64,000 nucleotides of DNA, taken from Portulaca oleracea. Taxonomy: Eukaryota; Streptophyta; Magnoliopsida; Caryophyllales; Portulacaceae. The position numbers and the translations under genes were made by a program. A model generated the notes under the pieces. It was not told the DNA's origin. It was given only the letters and a program-made list of their open reading frames with translations, and made no database searches. Below are positions 1 to 11,361 of the stretch, piece by piece (position 1 is the stretch's first letter; every line of letters starts with the position of its first letter). Location of the stretch: contig CM055891.1 in NCBI GenBank assembly GCA_029582165.1, positions 31,784,832 to 31,848,831 on the forward strand, written 5' to 3'.

Positions 1-528
1 TTATTATAATTGATAAATATATATAATTATTAAAAAAATATTAATAAAAGTTACAAAAATGTAAAATATGAACCATTCAAGATGATTAAGAAATATCTTG
101 AGTCAAGATGATTATCATGGTCCAAAAAAAAAAAGGCCCGAAAAAAGAGGTAAGGCTACTTATCCTTATGTTACGCATGTATGCCTTGACTCAGGTGTAT
201 GTCTTGACCGAGGTTAAAAGGAAAGAAGAAGAGGGAGTTAATATTGCCAGAAATGTGGAAAGAGTCTTTTCAAGTGCAATGGTGATAAACAGCAACAACA
301 ATATATACATACATACATGTCCATGGGAAGCTCCATACACCTTGCCACACTGCATCAACCCCACTGTTTCTCTCCCTCCCTCCCTAACAAAAAACTCCAT
401 CACTATAATTCATCATTTCCTTTCCTTTCCTTTCATTTTTCCCCACTACAAAAACCAGCTTAGAGAGAGAAAGAGAGATTAGGAGAGAGAAAGATAGAGG
501 GGTAAAATAGGAAGAAAAGGTGGTGAGT
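1..528 (+). promoter_or_regulatory. AGL6-like upstream region and GA-rich leader
   Basis: No gene is visible here. The stretch is the proximal promoter and probable 5' leader of the AGL6-like gene that starts at 529. Positions about 463-499 are almost pure purine (repeated GAGA/GAAAGA). This is the kind of sequence bound by plant GAGA-binding BPC factors, but binding here is only inferred. The short open frames in this stretch overlap on both strands and show no protein-like features. Confidence 0.5.
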
Positions 529-3500
529 ATGGGGAGGGGTAGGGTGGAGCTGAAGAGGATAGAGAACAACATAAGCAGGCAAGTGACCTTCTCAAAGAGG
601 CGTACGGGACTGTTCAAGAAAGCCAGGGAGCTATCCGTACTATGTGATGCCGAAATTGCCCTCATCGTCTTCTCTTCCCGCGGCAAGCTCTATGAATTCT
701 CCAGCATCGGGTATACTTAATTTCCTTTTCCCTTTTTCTTTTTCTTTTGGTTGATGGGTTTGCCCAATGGGAGCTCCACACGTGGCACTGGTATTCCTAG
801 AGTTTGCTTTCTTCTTCTCCTTCATCCTCTTCTATGGCAAGCTCTATGAATTCTCCATCGTCGGGGATTTCATTTAATTTTTTTATTTAATTCACTCATT
901 TCCATCTCTTTTTCCCTTTCTTTTTCTTTCGGGTTGATGGGCTTGCCCGATGGGAGCTCTACACGTGGCACTGGTATTCTTAGGGTTTACTTTGTTCTCC
1001 TGCTTCTTCTCCTTCATCTTCATCTATGGCAAGCTCTATGAATTCTTTTGTTTTTCCTTTCCTTTTTGTTTTTCTTTTGGGTTGATGGGTTTTTCCAATG
1101 GGAGCTCGACACGTGGCACTGGTTTTCCTAGGGTTTGCTTTGCTTTCTCTCCTTCATCTCCATCTATGGCTGTTTTTCTTTTTCTGGAGCTGCATTGCTT
1201 TTTTTTTTTTTTTTGGATAAATACTCCATTCTTTTTATCTGACTTTTAACTTTTATAATTTCATAATATCTCTCATTTTACAATTTCAATAACATATTAA
1301 TTACTCTTTTTCTTCAAATCTAAATTTTCTCACTAACTACCTTGTAAATCTTGTGATGTTGATTTTTTTCCCACCATCTCTAGAAAACAGATAAAATGAA
1401 AAAGAGGGAATAGTAGATTTGATAAAATTGTTTCGGGCTTTTTTTTTGGTTTATCTTTAATTTGTTTCATTTTGTAGCTACTATTTCAGTGAAAGAATGG
1501 TGTAATAGGGGCAAATTAAATTCTGGAATGTTGCACTAAAATAAATACATGGTAATTTATTTACTGGGAGTGCAATAACTAATCATAAGGAAGAAAACAA
1601 AAGGGGTGATCAAAATAATACTATTGGATATGTATTTTTGTTTTGATATTGATATTGAAATGTCATATGATATTCTGGGTTTTTATTTTTTCTGACAGAA
1701 CATTATTAATTGGAGCTAGGTATGTAGCTAGGTTGATTTTCCTGGGATTTGCTCATACAATGTTAAATGTTGCTTGTTCAACAATAATTCCCTCAACTGT
1801 GCATCACTTGCACCTACTGCAAATTCTTCCTTGTTCACCCTTTTTTTATGCAATCCTGCTCATTTTGTCTACTAGCAGATTTGTTTTTAGGGGTAAAAAT
1901 TTACAAAAATATTTAAAATTTTGAAAGTGTAGGATAAAATTCTAGATCTGCAACTAGACCAATTGATTCGGGCGGTTCGGATCGAGTCGGGTTCGGTATA
2001 CCCCGCATTCCGGGTTTGTTATATTTTAGGTTTGAAAACCTGGGTCGGGTCAGCTTTTGCCGAGACTATCTGCAACGGAACTTATTATGGTTGTATAGAG
2101 TACATGGTATTTTTTTGTTGTTGAGTAAGTTTGGATGTACTAGTTAATTGTATAATCTAAACCCTATAATGGTACAGTAATTAACCTTAGTTATTAATCC
2201 TTCAATTTCCCAGATTTTGTTTTGTAACTTTTATCAATTTTCTGGTGTTTACAAAAATGAAAATTATGCAGTTGCCTTCCTAAAACCATAGAACGATACA
2301 ATCGCGCCTGCAACATCAATAACCTTCATCATCACCATCAGGATCACCATGCACTTGTTGCTCAAACTCAGGTATTTTTTTAAATTTTTTTTCAAATTTT
2401 ATTTAATTTTCAAATGCTTAATCTTAAGTATGTAACATTACATACATTAATTAGTTTGATCTGATAATTATCTCATTTTCTGTTAAATTTACAGAGCTGG
2501 TGTCAGGAGATTGCTATGCTGGAATCCAAATGTGAATCTCTGAAACAAGTACAAAGGTTTGAAATACTAATTGTATGAGATAATTAGGTTAATCATGTTT
2601 CTCGCTGACCGATTTTCGTATAGACTAAAATTATTATCAGCAACAACAAATCTCATTGCGATCCTGCTAACACGAGGTCACTGAAATTATATATGTATAT
2701 GGAACATAATTTGATTAGGCTAATTACATTCATCAAAACCGTTCACGTAGGTTTAATCATGTGATTAACGTACATGATTAATGTATTAATGTATGGTTTA
2801 AGAGATTTATAATTATATGGAGGTGTTTTGTGTTGGGTAAAATTAGGCATATGCTTGGAGAAGACCTGGGATCTCTAAATCTGAAAGAGTTGCAAAACCT
2901 TGAGAAGCAACTTGAAGTAGCCCTTGCTCGAACCCGACAAAGGAAGGTAGGTATTTGTACATGTAACAAGAATGTATAAGCGTATCGATACAACAATTTC
3001 TTGCATAAAACCGCCTTACCTAAATGCCAAAATAATGAAATTAGGTCAGTCGGTTTATGTACATAGATGCTAGCTACTTCGATACGTTTTTGGCTAGGTT
3101 GATCTAGTATGAATAGTCATGCACTTAAATTTTTTGAGATACGATTTGCATTGTTTTCTTCTTTACATTAATTTGAACAAAATAAGGTCAATTCAGAATA
3201 AGCTCACAAGTTAAAGTCAGAATAAGTTAACGTTATGAGTTCAGCATAAGTTATGTATCGATCGAATAGAATGATGTTTACATTGATATATATTACATTT
3301 GGTAACTAACAACGGTGCAATTGGTATGTGGTTGGCATATAACAGGTGCAGCTGATGAATGAACAATTGGAAATGCTTCGCAGATCAGTATGGCCAATTA
3401 AACCTATTTACGCATGCTTGCGATTAGCCATACATATGTATCTATGTGTGTGTGAACATATATATCGTACCAAGTATTCATTTAGCGCAATTATTTGACC

Positions 3501-4328
3501 TAATTAATGAGTTTTTTGCCACCCCAATTTGATCTTTTTGAATTAACCCTTGAACTATATGCATTGTTATAATTAACCCTTGAACTATATGCATATAAGA
3601 TGTGTATATAGGATGTACATATGCATTAGTAGATGATCTAAGGAAGCTAGGCTTTGTTATAATTAACCCTTGAACAGTTGAACTATATTATGCATATAGG
3701 ATGTACATATGACTTCATACAATCATACATATCAACATTTTTATCTACAGTATAAACATGTATATAGTACACGCAACCTTTTTTTTTTTTTGAAACCTAA
3801 CATAACGATTTCATTGATAGCAAGTCATCCGACACTTACATAGTACATGCAACTTAATACATCATACATGTGTACATTTTTATGTATACTAAGCATCATA
3901 ATTCATATTGATTCCCAATTTTATTATTTTTTTACATATTACTAATTACATATGTTGGTCTAGCAGGAGCGCAAGCTGGGAGACCTCAACAAGGAGCTGA
4001 AGTTGAAGGTTTACTTACATATATCCATCTCGATCTCCTTCCTCTTTGTATTCGATCTTTTGGTTTCATGGTGATCCTATACATTGTGGGAAATGTATAC
4101 AAATAACAGAAGTTTGAGGTTGAGTATTAACTTCTACTTAAAATGATGAATGTATGTGTTCTTAATTTTCAGGTAGGGGAACAGGGACATGGATTTAGGC
4201 CAATTGTGGAGTCAAATGGGTGCATCCCCTATATGCACCCTTCTCAATCTGCTGCATATGAGTGTGACCCTGCTGCATTGCACATTGGTTACAAACCCGA
4301 GCCTGTCGTTCTTGAGATTGGGTATGTG

Positions 4329-4388
<60 letters not shown>

Positions 4389-5357
4389 CATACATACACA
4401 CATGTGCATGCATACATAGGCAGACAAACATACACAAAAATATACCAACTTCGAGTCTGTAGAATTAGGTCATGTTCTTTCCTTTGTTAGTTTAGAACAT
4501 TTGCAGTAGTGATCAATACTTTTGGATCATAAGCAAGACCTAATTACCATGCTTCTACTGTATGTGAATCCACAAGATTGCCAGATTGGAGGGCCAATTT
4601 CACCATACAATCTCTACTATCAATTATTATAATTAACTTTTCTATTTTTCTTTTCATAGAAAACCAAAATTTCTTAGAGGGCGATTGGTAAGAATCATAT
4701 CCCAGAGAAATTTTTTCTGGAGAAAGTTTCTCATGAGAAGTTTTCCATGGGAAAAATTCCCCCTATCCCCCAATGTGAAATTTTCCCTTAGTCGAGGTGG
4801 AAATTTCGGGCCCATCCAAAAGCAACCAAACATCGGGAAATTAGGTCAATTTTTCTTGGGTTTTTTTATCATCCAAACGCTCCATTACATGGCAAATGAA
4901 AATAACAGGAAAGTAAATAAAGACTAAAAAGGGAGCGGCTCACGTTAGGATCAACGGTCAATCCATATAAAATATTGACGCATTGGTTCTTCGCTTGCCC
5001 AAGAACTTATTTGGAGGATCTGGATCACAATCCAACCAATGCAAGTAACATTACTGACTTTCTGAACCAAAGTTAAATTTGTCCAACCCTATCATCTTTT
5101 ACCCAAAGTTACCAAAGTGTTTTTTTTTTTTAATGTTTTCATCACATTTACAACATTTTACATTATAGACCCTTTGTTTGAAAAACAGTGTTATATACCT
5201 ATATTTTGAAATGGAAATGCGAAACAGGTATCCTCTTCAGTATGCTGCAGCAAGCCAAGATCAGAATGAAGGACCCTCTAATCCCAACAGAAGCAGCATG
5301 GCTCCTAATGACACTACTCCCCCCAACACCTTCCATCAGGCAGATTGGTTGCTTTGA
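529..5357 (+). CDS. AGL6: AGL6-lineage MIKC MADS-box transcription factor
   Basis: This is a DNA-binding MIKC-type MADS factor of the AGL6 clade, which acts in the nucleus in floral meristem and floral organ identity. Eight exons join in phase with GT-AG borders: 529-710, 2272-2371, 2495-2556, 2847-2946, 3346-3387, 3967-4008, 4173-4321 and 5228-5357. They give 268 residues (Arabidopsis AGL6 has about 252). The MADS domain is residues 1-60. The K-domain region starts with SWCQE (95-99), followed by [21 protein letters not shown] and the ARTRQRK end of exon 4. SWCQE, LLGEDLG-type wording and the short acidic/hydrophobic end (QADWLL) point to AGL6 rather than SEP. Odd features are [11 protein letters not shown] where AGL6 proteins usually have [11 protein letters not shown], and a His-rich stretch ([11 protein letters not shown]) before the K domain. 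The start is the first ATG giving the family N-terminus [11 protein letters not shown] second MADS gene, SOC1, lies downstream in convergent orientation. Confidence 0.93.
683..1170 (+). repeat. Triplicated segment carrying exon-1 end of AGL6
   Basis: The end of AGL6 exon 1 and the following intron start recur as about three imperfect tandem units of roughly 150-190 bp. The exon words GGCAAGCTCTATGAATTC at about 683 reappear at about 838 and about 1028. Each unit also contains a GGGTTGATGGG...GGGAGCTC...ACACGTGGCACTGG block (about 751, 934 and 1080). The extra copies lie inside intron 1 and cannot replace exon 1, because they hold only the last few codons. Confidence 0.8.
1960..2080. mobile_element. 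GGGTCGGG-rich transposon relic in AGL6 intron 1
   Basis: A short stretch rich in CGGGT/GGGTCGGGT words, like the subterminal arrays of the complete hAT element at 21929-23847. No ends or target duplication could be placed. Probably a fragment of a related element. Confidence 0.35.
3778..3840 (-). mobile_element. Possible LINE 3' tail in AGL6 intron 5
   Basis: On the minus strand the sequence reads ...CTATCAATGAAATCGTT... and runs into a poly(A) tract (poly-T at about 3780-3791 on the plus strand). An ATGAAAT block before poly(A) is common at plant LINE ends. Too short to classify firmly. Confidence 0.25.
4329..4388. repeat. (TCTA)n microsatellite
   Basis: About 14-15 perfect tetranucleotide units start only 7 bases after the exon 7 splice donor (GT at 4322) of the AGL6-like gene. 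The tract is in the intron and does not alter the protein, but it is close to the donor and likely length-variable. Confidence 0.95.
4679..4882. mobile_element. Small TIR element, GCG(T/A)TTGGT family
   Basis: It begins GGGCGATTGGTAAGAATC and ends near CATCCAAACGCTCC. Inside are CATGAGAAG...TTTTCCATGGGAAAAATT stretches shared with the copies at about 24638-24874, 24903-25316 and 28550-28765. There is no coding capacity. It lies in AGL6 intron 7. The boundary bases are approximate. Confidence 0.45.
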
Positions 5358-7458
5358 TATATAATTTGATTGAGATCCATCTCTTTCTTCATTCATCGGC
5401 GTATAATATAATATATGATCATCATAATATATTTGATCCTGCTTAAAAATACACTAGCTACATAAGTATTTATATATCTGCATGGTTTTGTTACAAGGGT
5501 GTTATAAACTACATACTTTTGCAAGAAAAACTTACCCAGGAAGATGGTTGTAATTTTCTTCCTCCTAGCTAGCTAGGGTGCCTGCATATGGATATATGGG
5601 CAGATTTATAGTTGTTTTGTGATGATTAATTAGTGATGTTTTGAATTATGATGTGGGGTTTGTATTGTGAGGATGACACAATCTATAAGTTCTAATGATA
5701 TGCATCTCTACTGGTGATTTATACATCAGAATGTATGTAGAAGAGATTATTTCATAATGTGGGAAATTTGGGAATTTTGAGGGTTTATACAATGTAAAGA
5801 ATGTCCTAAAAAAATGCCCTTCTCAAAAAATCTTGACTTTTGAGGGTTTATGAAATATGATAGTGAACATATTATATGAGAGTTTATTTCATGATGAGGG
5901 AAATGTTGTTGCATTATATGTTGAAAAGAATGCCCTAAAAATTGGAGGTCTCTAGATCTTCATGTTCTTACTTAGGTGATTGCTTTTCTCTATACATAAA
6001 ACATGATTGTTTTTCCTATATGATTATAATTACTCTTAGCTGGGGCTTGGACTTCATAGCCCTAAATATAAATGTGAATTGTATAGTTGTAACGGAGTGA
6101 TTTTCTTGGTAACTGAGGCTTGGGCCCAAGAGTTACTACTCCCTTTGGTTGGCCCTTTCTAATTGACAAACTATCTATCCAAATCGACAAGCTAACCGAT
6201 TATTCGCCCCAAAAATTAAATCGAACCCGCCTCAAAAATCAAATCGAACCCACCTTTGGCAGATTAACTCGACCTCAATTCGATAAGCTGACCGATTAAA
6301 AAGATTAAATCAAACCCGCCTCAAAAATCAAATCTAACCCACCTTGACCGATTAACTTGACCCTGATTGATAAGCTGACCGATTAATCGACTCAAAAACT
6401 AAAGGGAATCCACCTCAAAAATCAAATCGAACTCACCTATTAACTCCAACCCAAAAATCGTCTCAAACCCACACCCAAAGGATCTGCACCAAACCCAAAA
6501 TGAATAAATGGTGCCTAGAATTGTCCTATTCCTGTTGACATAGCATCATACCACAAGGGCTAACATAGCAGCAGAAACAAAAACTTAAGAATCAAACGAA
6601 GATAACCATATTAGATTCTATTTGGGCCTAGACTTGCGCATAAGAATTTATAAATAAGTTTAGAAGTACTTATTTTGGGCCTGGGCTTGTAAATAAATTC
6701 AAGACTGGATTGAGAGGGGCCGCGCGAACGCAGGCCCCCACTGCCACAAATTATGACGTACGTTCACCCACTTTGGAGTGACGTTGGGCCAGCGCACCTC
6801 CAAAGTGCAATGGAGGTCGCTCACCCAGGCCATGAGCCTTCATGATCGCCCATAGACCCCGTCCAGGTAAGTGACTAGCTAGTTGCTCCAAGTTTTCTTT
6901 TCATACTGCTTTTTCCTCTCTAGTTTGTTACTATCTCTCGATGTGGGACTCCGCTTGGAATACAACGCTTAGTTGTTTTTTCCTTCCTCTCTGGACAGAG
7001 TTATCCTCTTTCATGCTTGCTTATTATGATGATTACCCTGGCTCTGATTATGAATAGTTTGATTAGCTTGCTACTAGCGTTGAAATTTTGAGAATGAATA
7101 AAAAATTTGAATGGAAAGAAATTCAGTGAAAATGAAAAATGAAAGAACAAGAACACAACTTATTTACTAGCAGCTGCACCTATGGCTATGGTTAGGGAGA
7201 GAAAAACGAAACCATGTTTGTTTACTTCAGCTTCATTTGCTCAATGAATAAACGAAATGAATTACTAAATTGAAGTGAAAAATTAAAGAAAAAGAAGACA
7301 AATTGTCTGCAAGATAACTTGGAAAGAAACATTAGGTGATCGTTAGACCGATTTACAGAGTACAATTAGAAGCAAAGCAAAGCAAAAATGGGAAAATTGG
7401 AGTACAATTCATTCTAAATTTTCCAATTACGGAGTAATTAGTCTTTAATTACAAGTGA
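5358..7458. other. Intergenic: AGL6 3' flank and repeats
   Basis: No gene is supported. It holds the AGL6 3' flank, a tandem array at about 6150-6490 and a GC-rich block at about 6715-6870 (many CpG, in otherwise AT-rich DNA). No open frame longer than about 60 codons with protein-like character was found. Confidence 0.6.
6150..6490. repeat. Imperfect tandem repeat, units of about 115 bp
   Basis: Units contain GATAAGCTGACCGATTAA, CTCAAAAATCAAATCGAACCC and GATTAACTCGACC-type words, repeated about three times with substitutions. No coding potential was seen. Borders are approximate. Confidence 0.6.
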
Positions 7459-8007
7459 TTAAGATTCCGGGGAGTGCTTATCCAACAAAGCCCTAGCCAG
7501 ATTCCCAAACCCAGCGCCACCGCCACCTCCGCCGCCGGCGTCGGCGTACTTCCTCAAGAGCTCCACCACCTCCTCCGTGAGAGCCTCCCTCCGATCACAA
7601 CATCCGCTCTCCAGCAAGTAATAGAGCCCTCCAATGGCGTACCTGACGGTGTTCCTCACCGGACTCGATAGGCACCCGATCATCGCCGGGATCCCGCCGC
7701 ACTCCGCCACAATCCTGGCGTTTCCGGCGTCGGCCACGGCGTTGCAGATCCCGCCGGCGCCGAACTCGACGAGGCGCTCGTTGGGCTCCGTCAGGCAGTC
7801 GATGAAGAGCTCCAGGACGTTGAGTTGCCGGAGGAATTCGAAGTTGTAGGGATCGTAAGCGAAGTTTGCCAGATTTCCGGCGATTTTTTCTCGTTCTTGC
7901 TCGGATTTGGAGCTCTGGAATTTGGCGACGAGGTCCAGGAGGTGCTGCTGCCGCGGCGTCCCGTACTTTCCGGTGCGCTCTGCCTGCCGCCGGTCGTTCG
8001 TGAACAT
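7459..8007 (-). CDS. Armadillo-repeat protein, ARMC7 homologue
   Basis: A single-exon gene for 182 residues, close to the roughly 200 of animal ARMC7. The N-terminus MFTNDRRQAERTGKYGTPRQ and the central LANFAYDPYNFEFLRQLNVLELF and GAGGICNAVADAGNA stretches are typical of this small armadillo family. The repeats run from about residue 45 to 135, and a Gly-rich linker (about 159-167) precedes a short C-terminal helix. ARMC7 proteins are helical adaptors that have been linked to spliceosome components in animals; the plant role is not established. The ATG at 8007 is the natural start, since the family N-terminus begins there. A small TIR element split by a copia retrotransposon begins about 95 bp upstream, so the promoter has been rearranged. 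Local GC is clearly higher than in the surrounding DNA, as expected for an intronless plant gene. Confidence 0.9.
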   Translation of the reverse strand: MFTNDRRQAERTGKYGTPRQQHLLDLVAKFQSSKSEQEREKIAGNLANFAYDPYNFEFLRQLNVLELFIDCLTEPNERLVEFGAGGICNAVADAGNARIVAECGGIPAMIGCLSSPVRNTVRYAIGGLYYLLESGCCDRREALTEEVVELLRKYADAGGGGGGGAGFGNLARALLDKHSPES

Positions 8008-8177
8008 TCTAGATGATTCTTCTAGGGTTTGGAATTCGGTAACGAAGAAGCTTTTTGGGTATGAAATTTCACAAGGGAATAGGCGCCACTCTTCTTTCTT
8101 AGGGTGCGTTTGGTAAGTTTGGAGGGCGGATTTCCCCGGGAATATGAAAATAGATTTTGTTAATAAATCTTTTGACG

Positions 8178-8394
8178 TGTTATAATTATAATTTTAATAA
8201 TTGAGAGAATAGATTGAGAGAAGAGTTTAAGAAGAAGTTTGAGAGGAATATATGGGGTGTGTTTATTGATCATAATACATGGGTATTTATAGGGAGTTAA
8301 CAAGTATTGGATCCCAAGCTACAAACATTGGATTCCAAAATATAAACTAATTAACACATGAAAAATGATATTCATAAAAATATATTTCATAACA
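8178..8394 (-). repeat. 3' LTR of the copia element
   Basis: This copy runs from TGTTATAATTATAATTTTAA to ATTTCATAACA on the plus strand. By eye it differs from the other LTR by about two substitutions and one 2-bp indel, all around 8290-8310. Confidence 0.93.
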
Positions 8395-9342
8395 CTACCC
8401 CTTGATATCCATTTTTCAAAAGAATATGCCTCGTTAAAACCTTACTCGGAAAAACCCATTGGGAAAAATCCTAGTGAAGGAAAAAGAGTACATAATTCTT
8501 GATACGTCACCATATGTTGCCTCATTAAAAACCTTTCCAAGGAAAACCCAATGGGACAAAACCTTGGATAAGGAAAAAAAAGTACAGCGCGTATAAACTC
8601 CCCCTGATATGAGCATCAGCAAACATCTCGGAGACGACGCAACCCGATTTTTCTAACTAACTTCTCAAAAGTTGTAGTTGGAAGAGACTTGGTAAATAAA
8701 TCCGCTAAATTTTCACTAGAACGGATTTGCTAAACATCAATCTCACTTTTCTTTTGTAGATCATGATTGAAAAAGAACTTCGGTGAGATATGCTTTGTTC
8801 TATCACCTTTGATGTATCCTGCTTTCAATTGTGCTACACAAGCAGCATTATCCTCGTATAAGATTGTTGGAATATCTTTATCTGAAGATAAACCACAAGA
8901 TCCCCGATGTGTTGGATTACAGATCTTAACCAAACACATTCTCTGCTAGCCTCATGAATTGCCAAAATTTCAGCATGATTGGATGAGGTAGCTGTTAGCG
9001 TTTGTTTCATAGAACGCCATGAAATTGCGGTTCCACCACTAGTAAAACATACCCAGTTTGTGATCGGGCATTATGGGGATCAAATAAGTATCCGGCATCA
9101 GCATAGCCAGTCAAAACTTCCTTTACTTTGTGAGGATAAAATAGACCCATATCCATCGTACCTCGAAGGTATTGAAAAATATGTTTAACTCCATTCTAAT
9201 GTCGTCGTGTTGGACATGAGCTAAATCTTGCTAGCAAATTCACAGAAAATGAAATATCTGGTTGTGTATGACTAGCAAGGTACATTAGTGCTCCAATAGC
9301 ACTTAAATATGGTACTTCAGGACCGAGGAATTCTTCACCATC
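8395..9342 (-). pseudogene. Copia RNase H region, broken
   Basis: Downstream of the RT frame the minus strand carries copia RNase H words in shifted frames, including SAIGALMYLASHTQPDIS, a TGYADAGYL-type stretch, YEDNAACVAQ and a DRTKHI-like stretch near 8800. At least one frame break near 9340 separates it from RT, and internal stops are present. It would have degraded the RNA strand during reverse transcription. Confidence 0.75.
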
Positions 9343-11361
9343 TTATGGGGGTCTGAAAGGGTCCTTTTTCACATCAAGTGATCTTACCACCATTGGAGTG
9401 CTTAAAGGATGTGCATTGTCCATGTATAATCGTTTTAGTATCTTTTCTATATAAGTTGACTGATGCACAAAGACTCCATTCTCAAGATGTTCAACTTGTA
9501 AACCAAGACAAAACTTGGTTTTACCGAGATCTTTCATTTCAAATTCTTTCTTTAAGTAATCTGCTGCTTTTCGGATCTCTTCTGGAGTTCCAATTATGTT
9601 TAAATCGTCAACATAAACAGCGATTATAACGAATTTGAATCCGGATCTTTTTATAAAAATGCATGGGCAAACAGGATTATTTATATATCCTTCTTTCAAC
9701 AAATACTCGCTGAGGCGATTATACCACATGCGTCCGGATTGCTTTAACCCATATAGAGATCTATTCAACTTGATTGAGTAAAGATCTCGCGGGTTCTTAT
9801 TATGTGCTTCAGGCAATTGAAATCCTTCAAGGAGTTTCATGTAAATGTCATTCTCAAGTTTCCCATATAGATAAGCAGTAACAACATCCATAAGATGCAT
9901 AGCGAGATTTTCATGTACTACCAGACTCAATAGGTATCGAAAAGTAGTAGCATCAACTACGGGGGAGTATGTTTCTTCATAGTCGATGTCTGGTTTCTGT
10001 GAAAACCCTTGTGCTACTAGTCGTGCTTTATATCTCACGATCTCATTTTTCTCATTTCGTTTTCGCACAAAGACCCATTTGAATCCAACAAGTTTTATGC
10101 CTGTTAGTGTACGAACTACTGGTCCGAATACTTCCCTTTTTGTAAGGGAATCTAATTCTGCATTAATCGCATCTTTCCATTTTGGCCAGTCCTTTCTTTG
10201 TCTGCATTCCTCAACATACTTTGGTTCATGATCCTCATTCTCATTCATGATATTCAGTGTTATATTATATGAAAACACTGTATCGACGTCAATTTCACTT
10301 CGGTTCCATCTTATGTCAGTCATGACATAATTGATTGAGATCTCATCATTATTGCAATTTTCAAGTACTTGAGTTTGTGGTGCAACTTCCACATTTGTCA
10401 TGTCTGGGGACTCTTCTGGAGTCAATTTTTCCTCGTGTTGGTTATCATTATTCTTTTCTCCTTTTCTTTTTCGAGGACTTTTGTCTTTGGAACCTACTGG
10501 TCTGCCACGCTTCAAATGTGGTCTAGACTCATTAGCAATGGCACTTTGTCCTGCTGGGACATCAATTCTAATAGGAGCATTGACAGCTGGAATGTAAGAT
10601 TTAGTGACTCTCTTTGGGTCAGTAAATGCGTCTGGCAGTTGATTCGCTAGAGATTGTAAACGAATTATGTTTTGAATTTCTAGTTCACACTGCTTTGTAC
10701 GAGGATCAAGATGCTTTAGCAGTAATTCGTTCCAACTTATCTCTTTACCCAACTGCTTAGATTCTCCCCCTAATGTTGGGAAAACTGTCTCATCAAAATG
10801 ACAATCGGCAAATCGTGCCGTAAACAAATCTCCAGTTGATGGTTCTAGATACTTAATTATAGATGGAGATTCGTACCCAACATATATTCCCAATCTCCTT
10901 TGGGGTCCCATCTTAGTGCGTTGTGGTGGGGAAATAGGTACATACACCGCACATCCAAAAGTTCGTAGATGGGAGATATTTGGTTCATGACCAAAAACCA
11001 ATTGTTGGGGAGAAAATTCATGATAACCAACTGGCCTTATGCGGATCAATGCCGCAGCATGCAGTATAGCATGCCCCCAAGTACTAGTTGGAAGTTTTGC
11101 TCTCATAAGCAATGACCTTGCAATTAGTTGCAAGCGCTTAATAAATGATTCTGCAAGACCATTTTGTGTATGAACATGCGGCACAGGTTGCTCAACTTCT
11201 ATGCCAATTGACATACAAAAATCGTCAAAAGCTTTAGACCTAAATTCACCTGCATTATCAAGACGAATTTTCTTGATAGAATGACCTGGAAAAGGTGCTC
11301 GTAGTTTAATCAATTGAGCAAGCAATCTTGCAAATGCCAAGCAATCTAGTTGATGCATCAA
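9343..11361 (-). pseudogene. Copia integrase C-part and reverse transcriptase
   Basis: A 672-codon open stretch. The first third holds the integrase core end (LDNAGEF, then HTQNGLAESFIKR). A basic linker follows (KRGRPVGSKDKSPRKRKGEK). Then comes a copia RT from about FKWVFVRKRNEKNEIVRYKARLVAQGF through AYLYGKLENDIYM and SLYGLKQSGRMWYNRL to the active-site box YVDDL. It overlaps the preceding frame by 56 bases (11306-11361), so integrase is split by a frameshift. The RT core is otherwise uninterrupted. Confidence 0.9.

Noticed and set aside
108..482. A plus-strand frame of 124 codons upstream of AGL6.
   Set aside because: It has mixed low-complexity composition, no family resemblance, and runs into the purine-rich leader of AGL6.
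4143..4490. A plus-strand frame of 115 codons with a tail of SIYLSIYL repeats.
   Set aside because: Its front part is AGL6 exon 7 read through the donor into the (TCTA) microsatellite.
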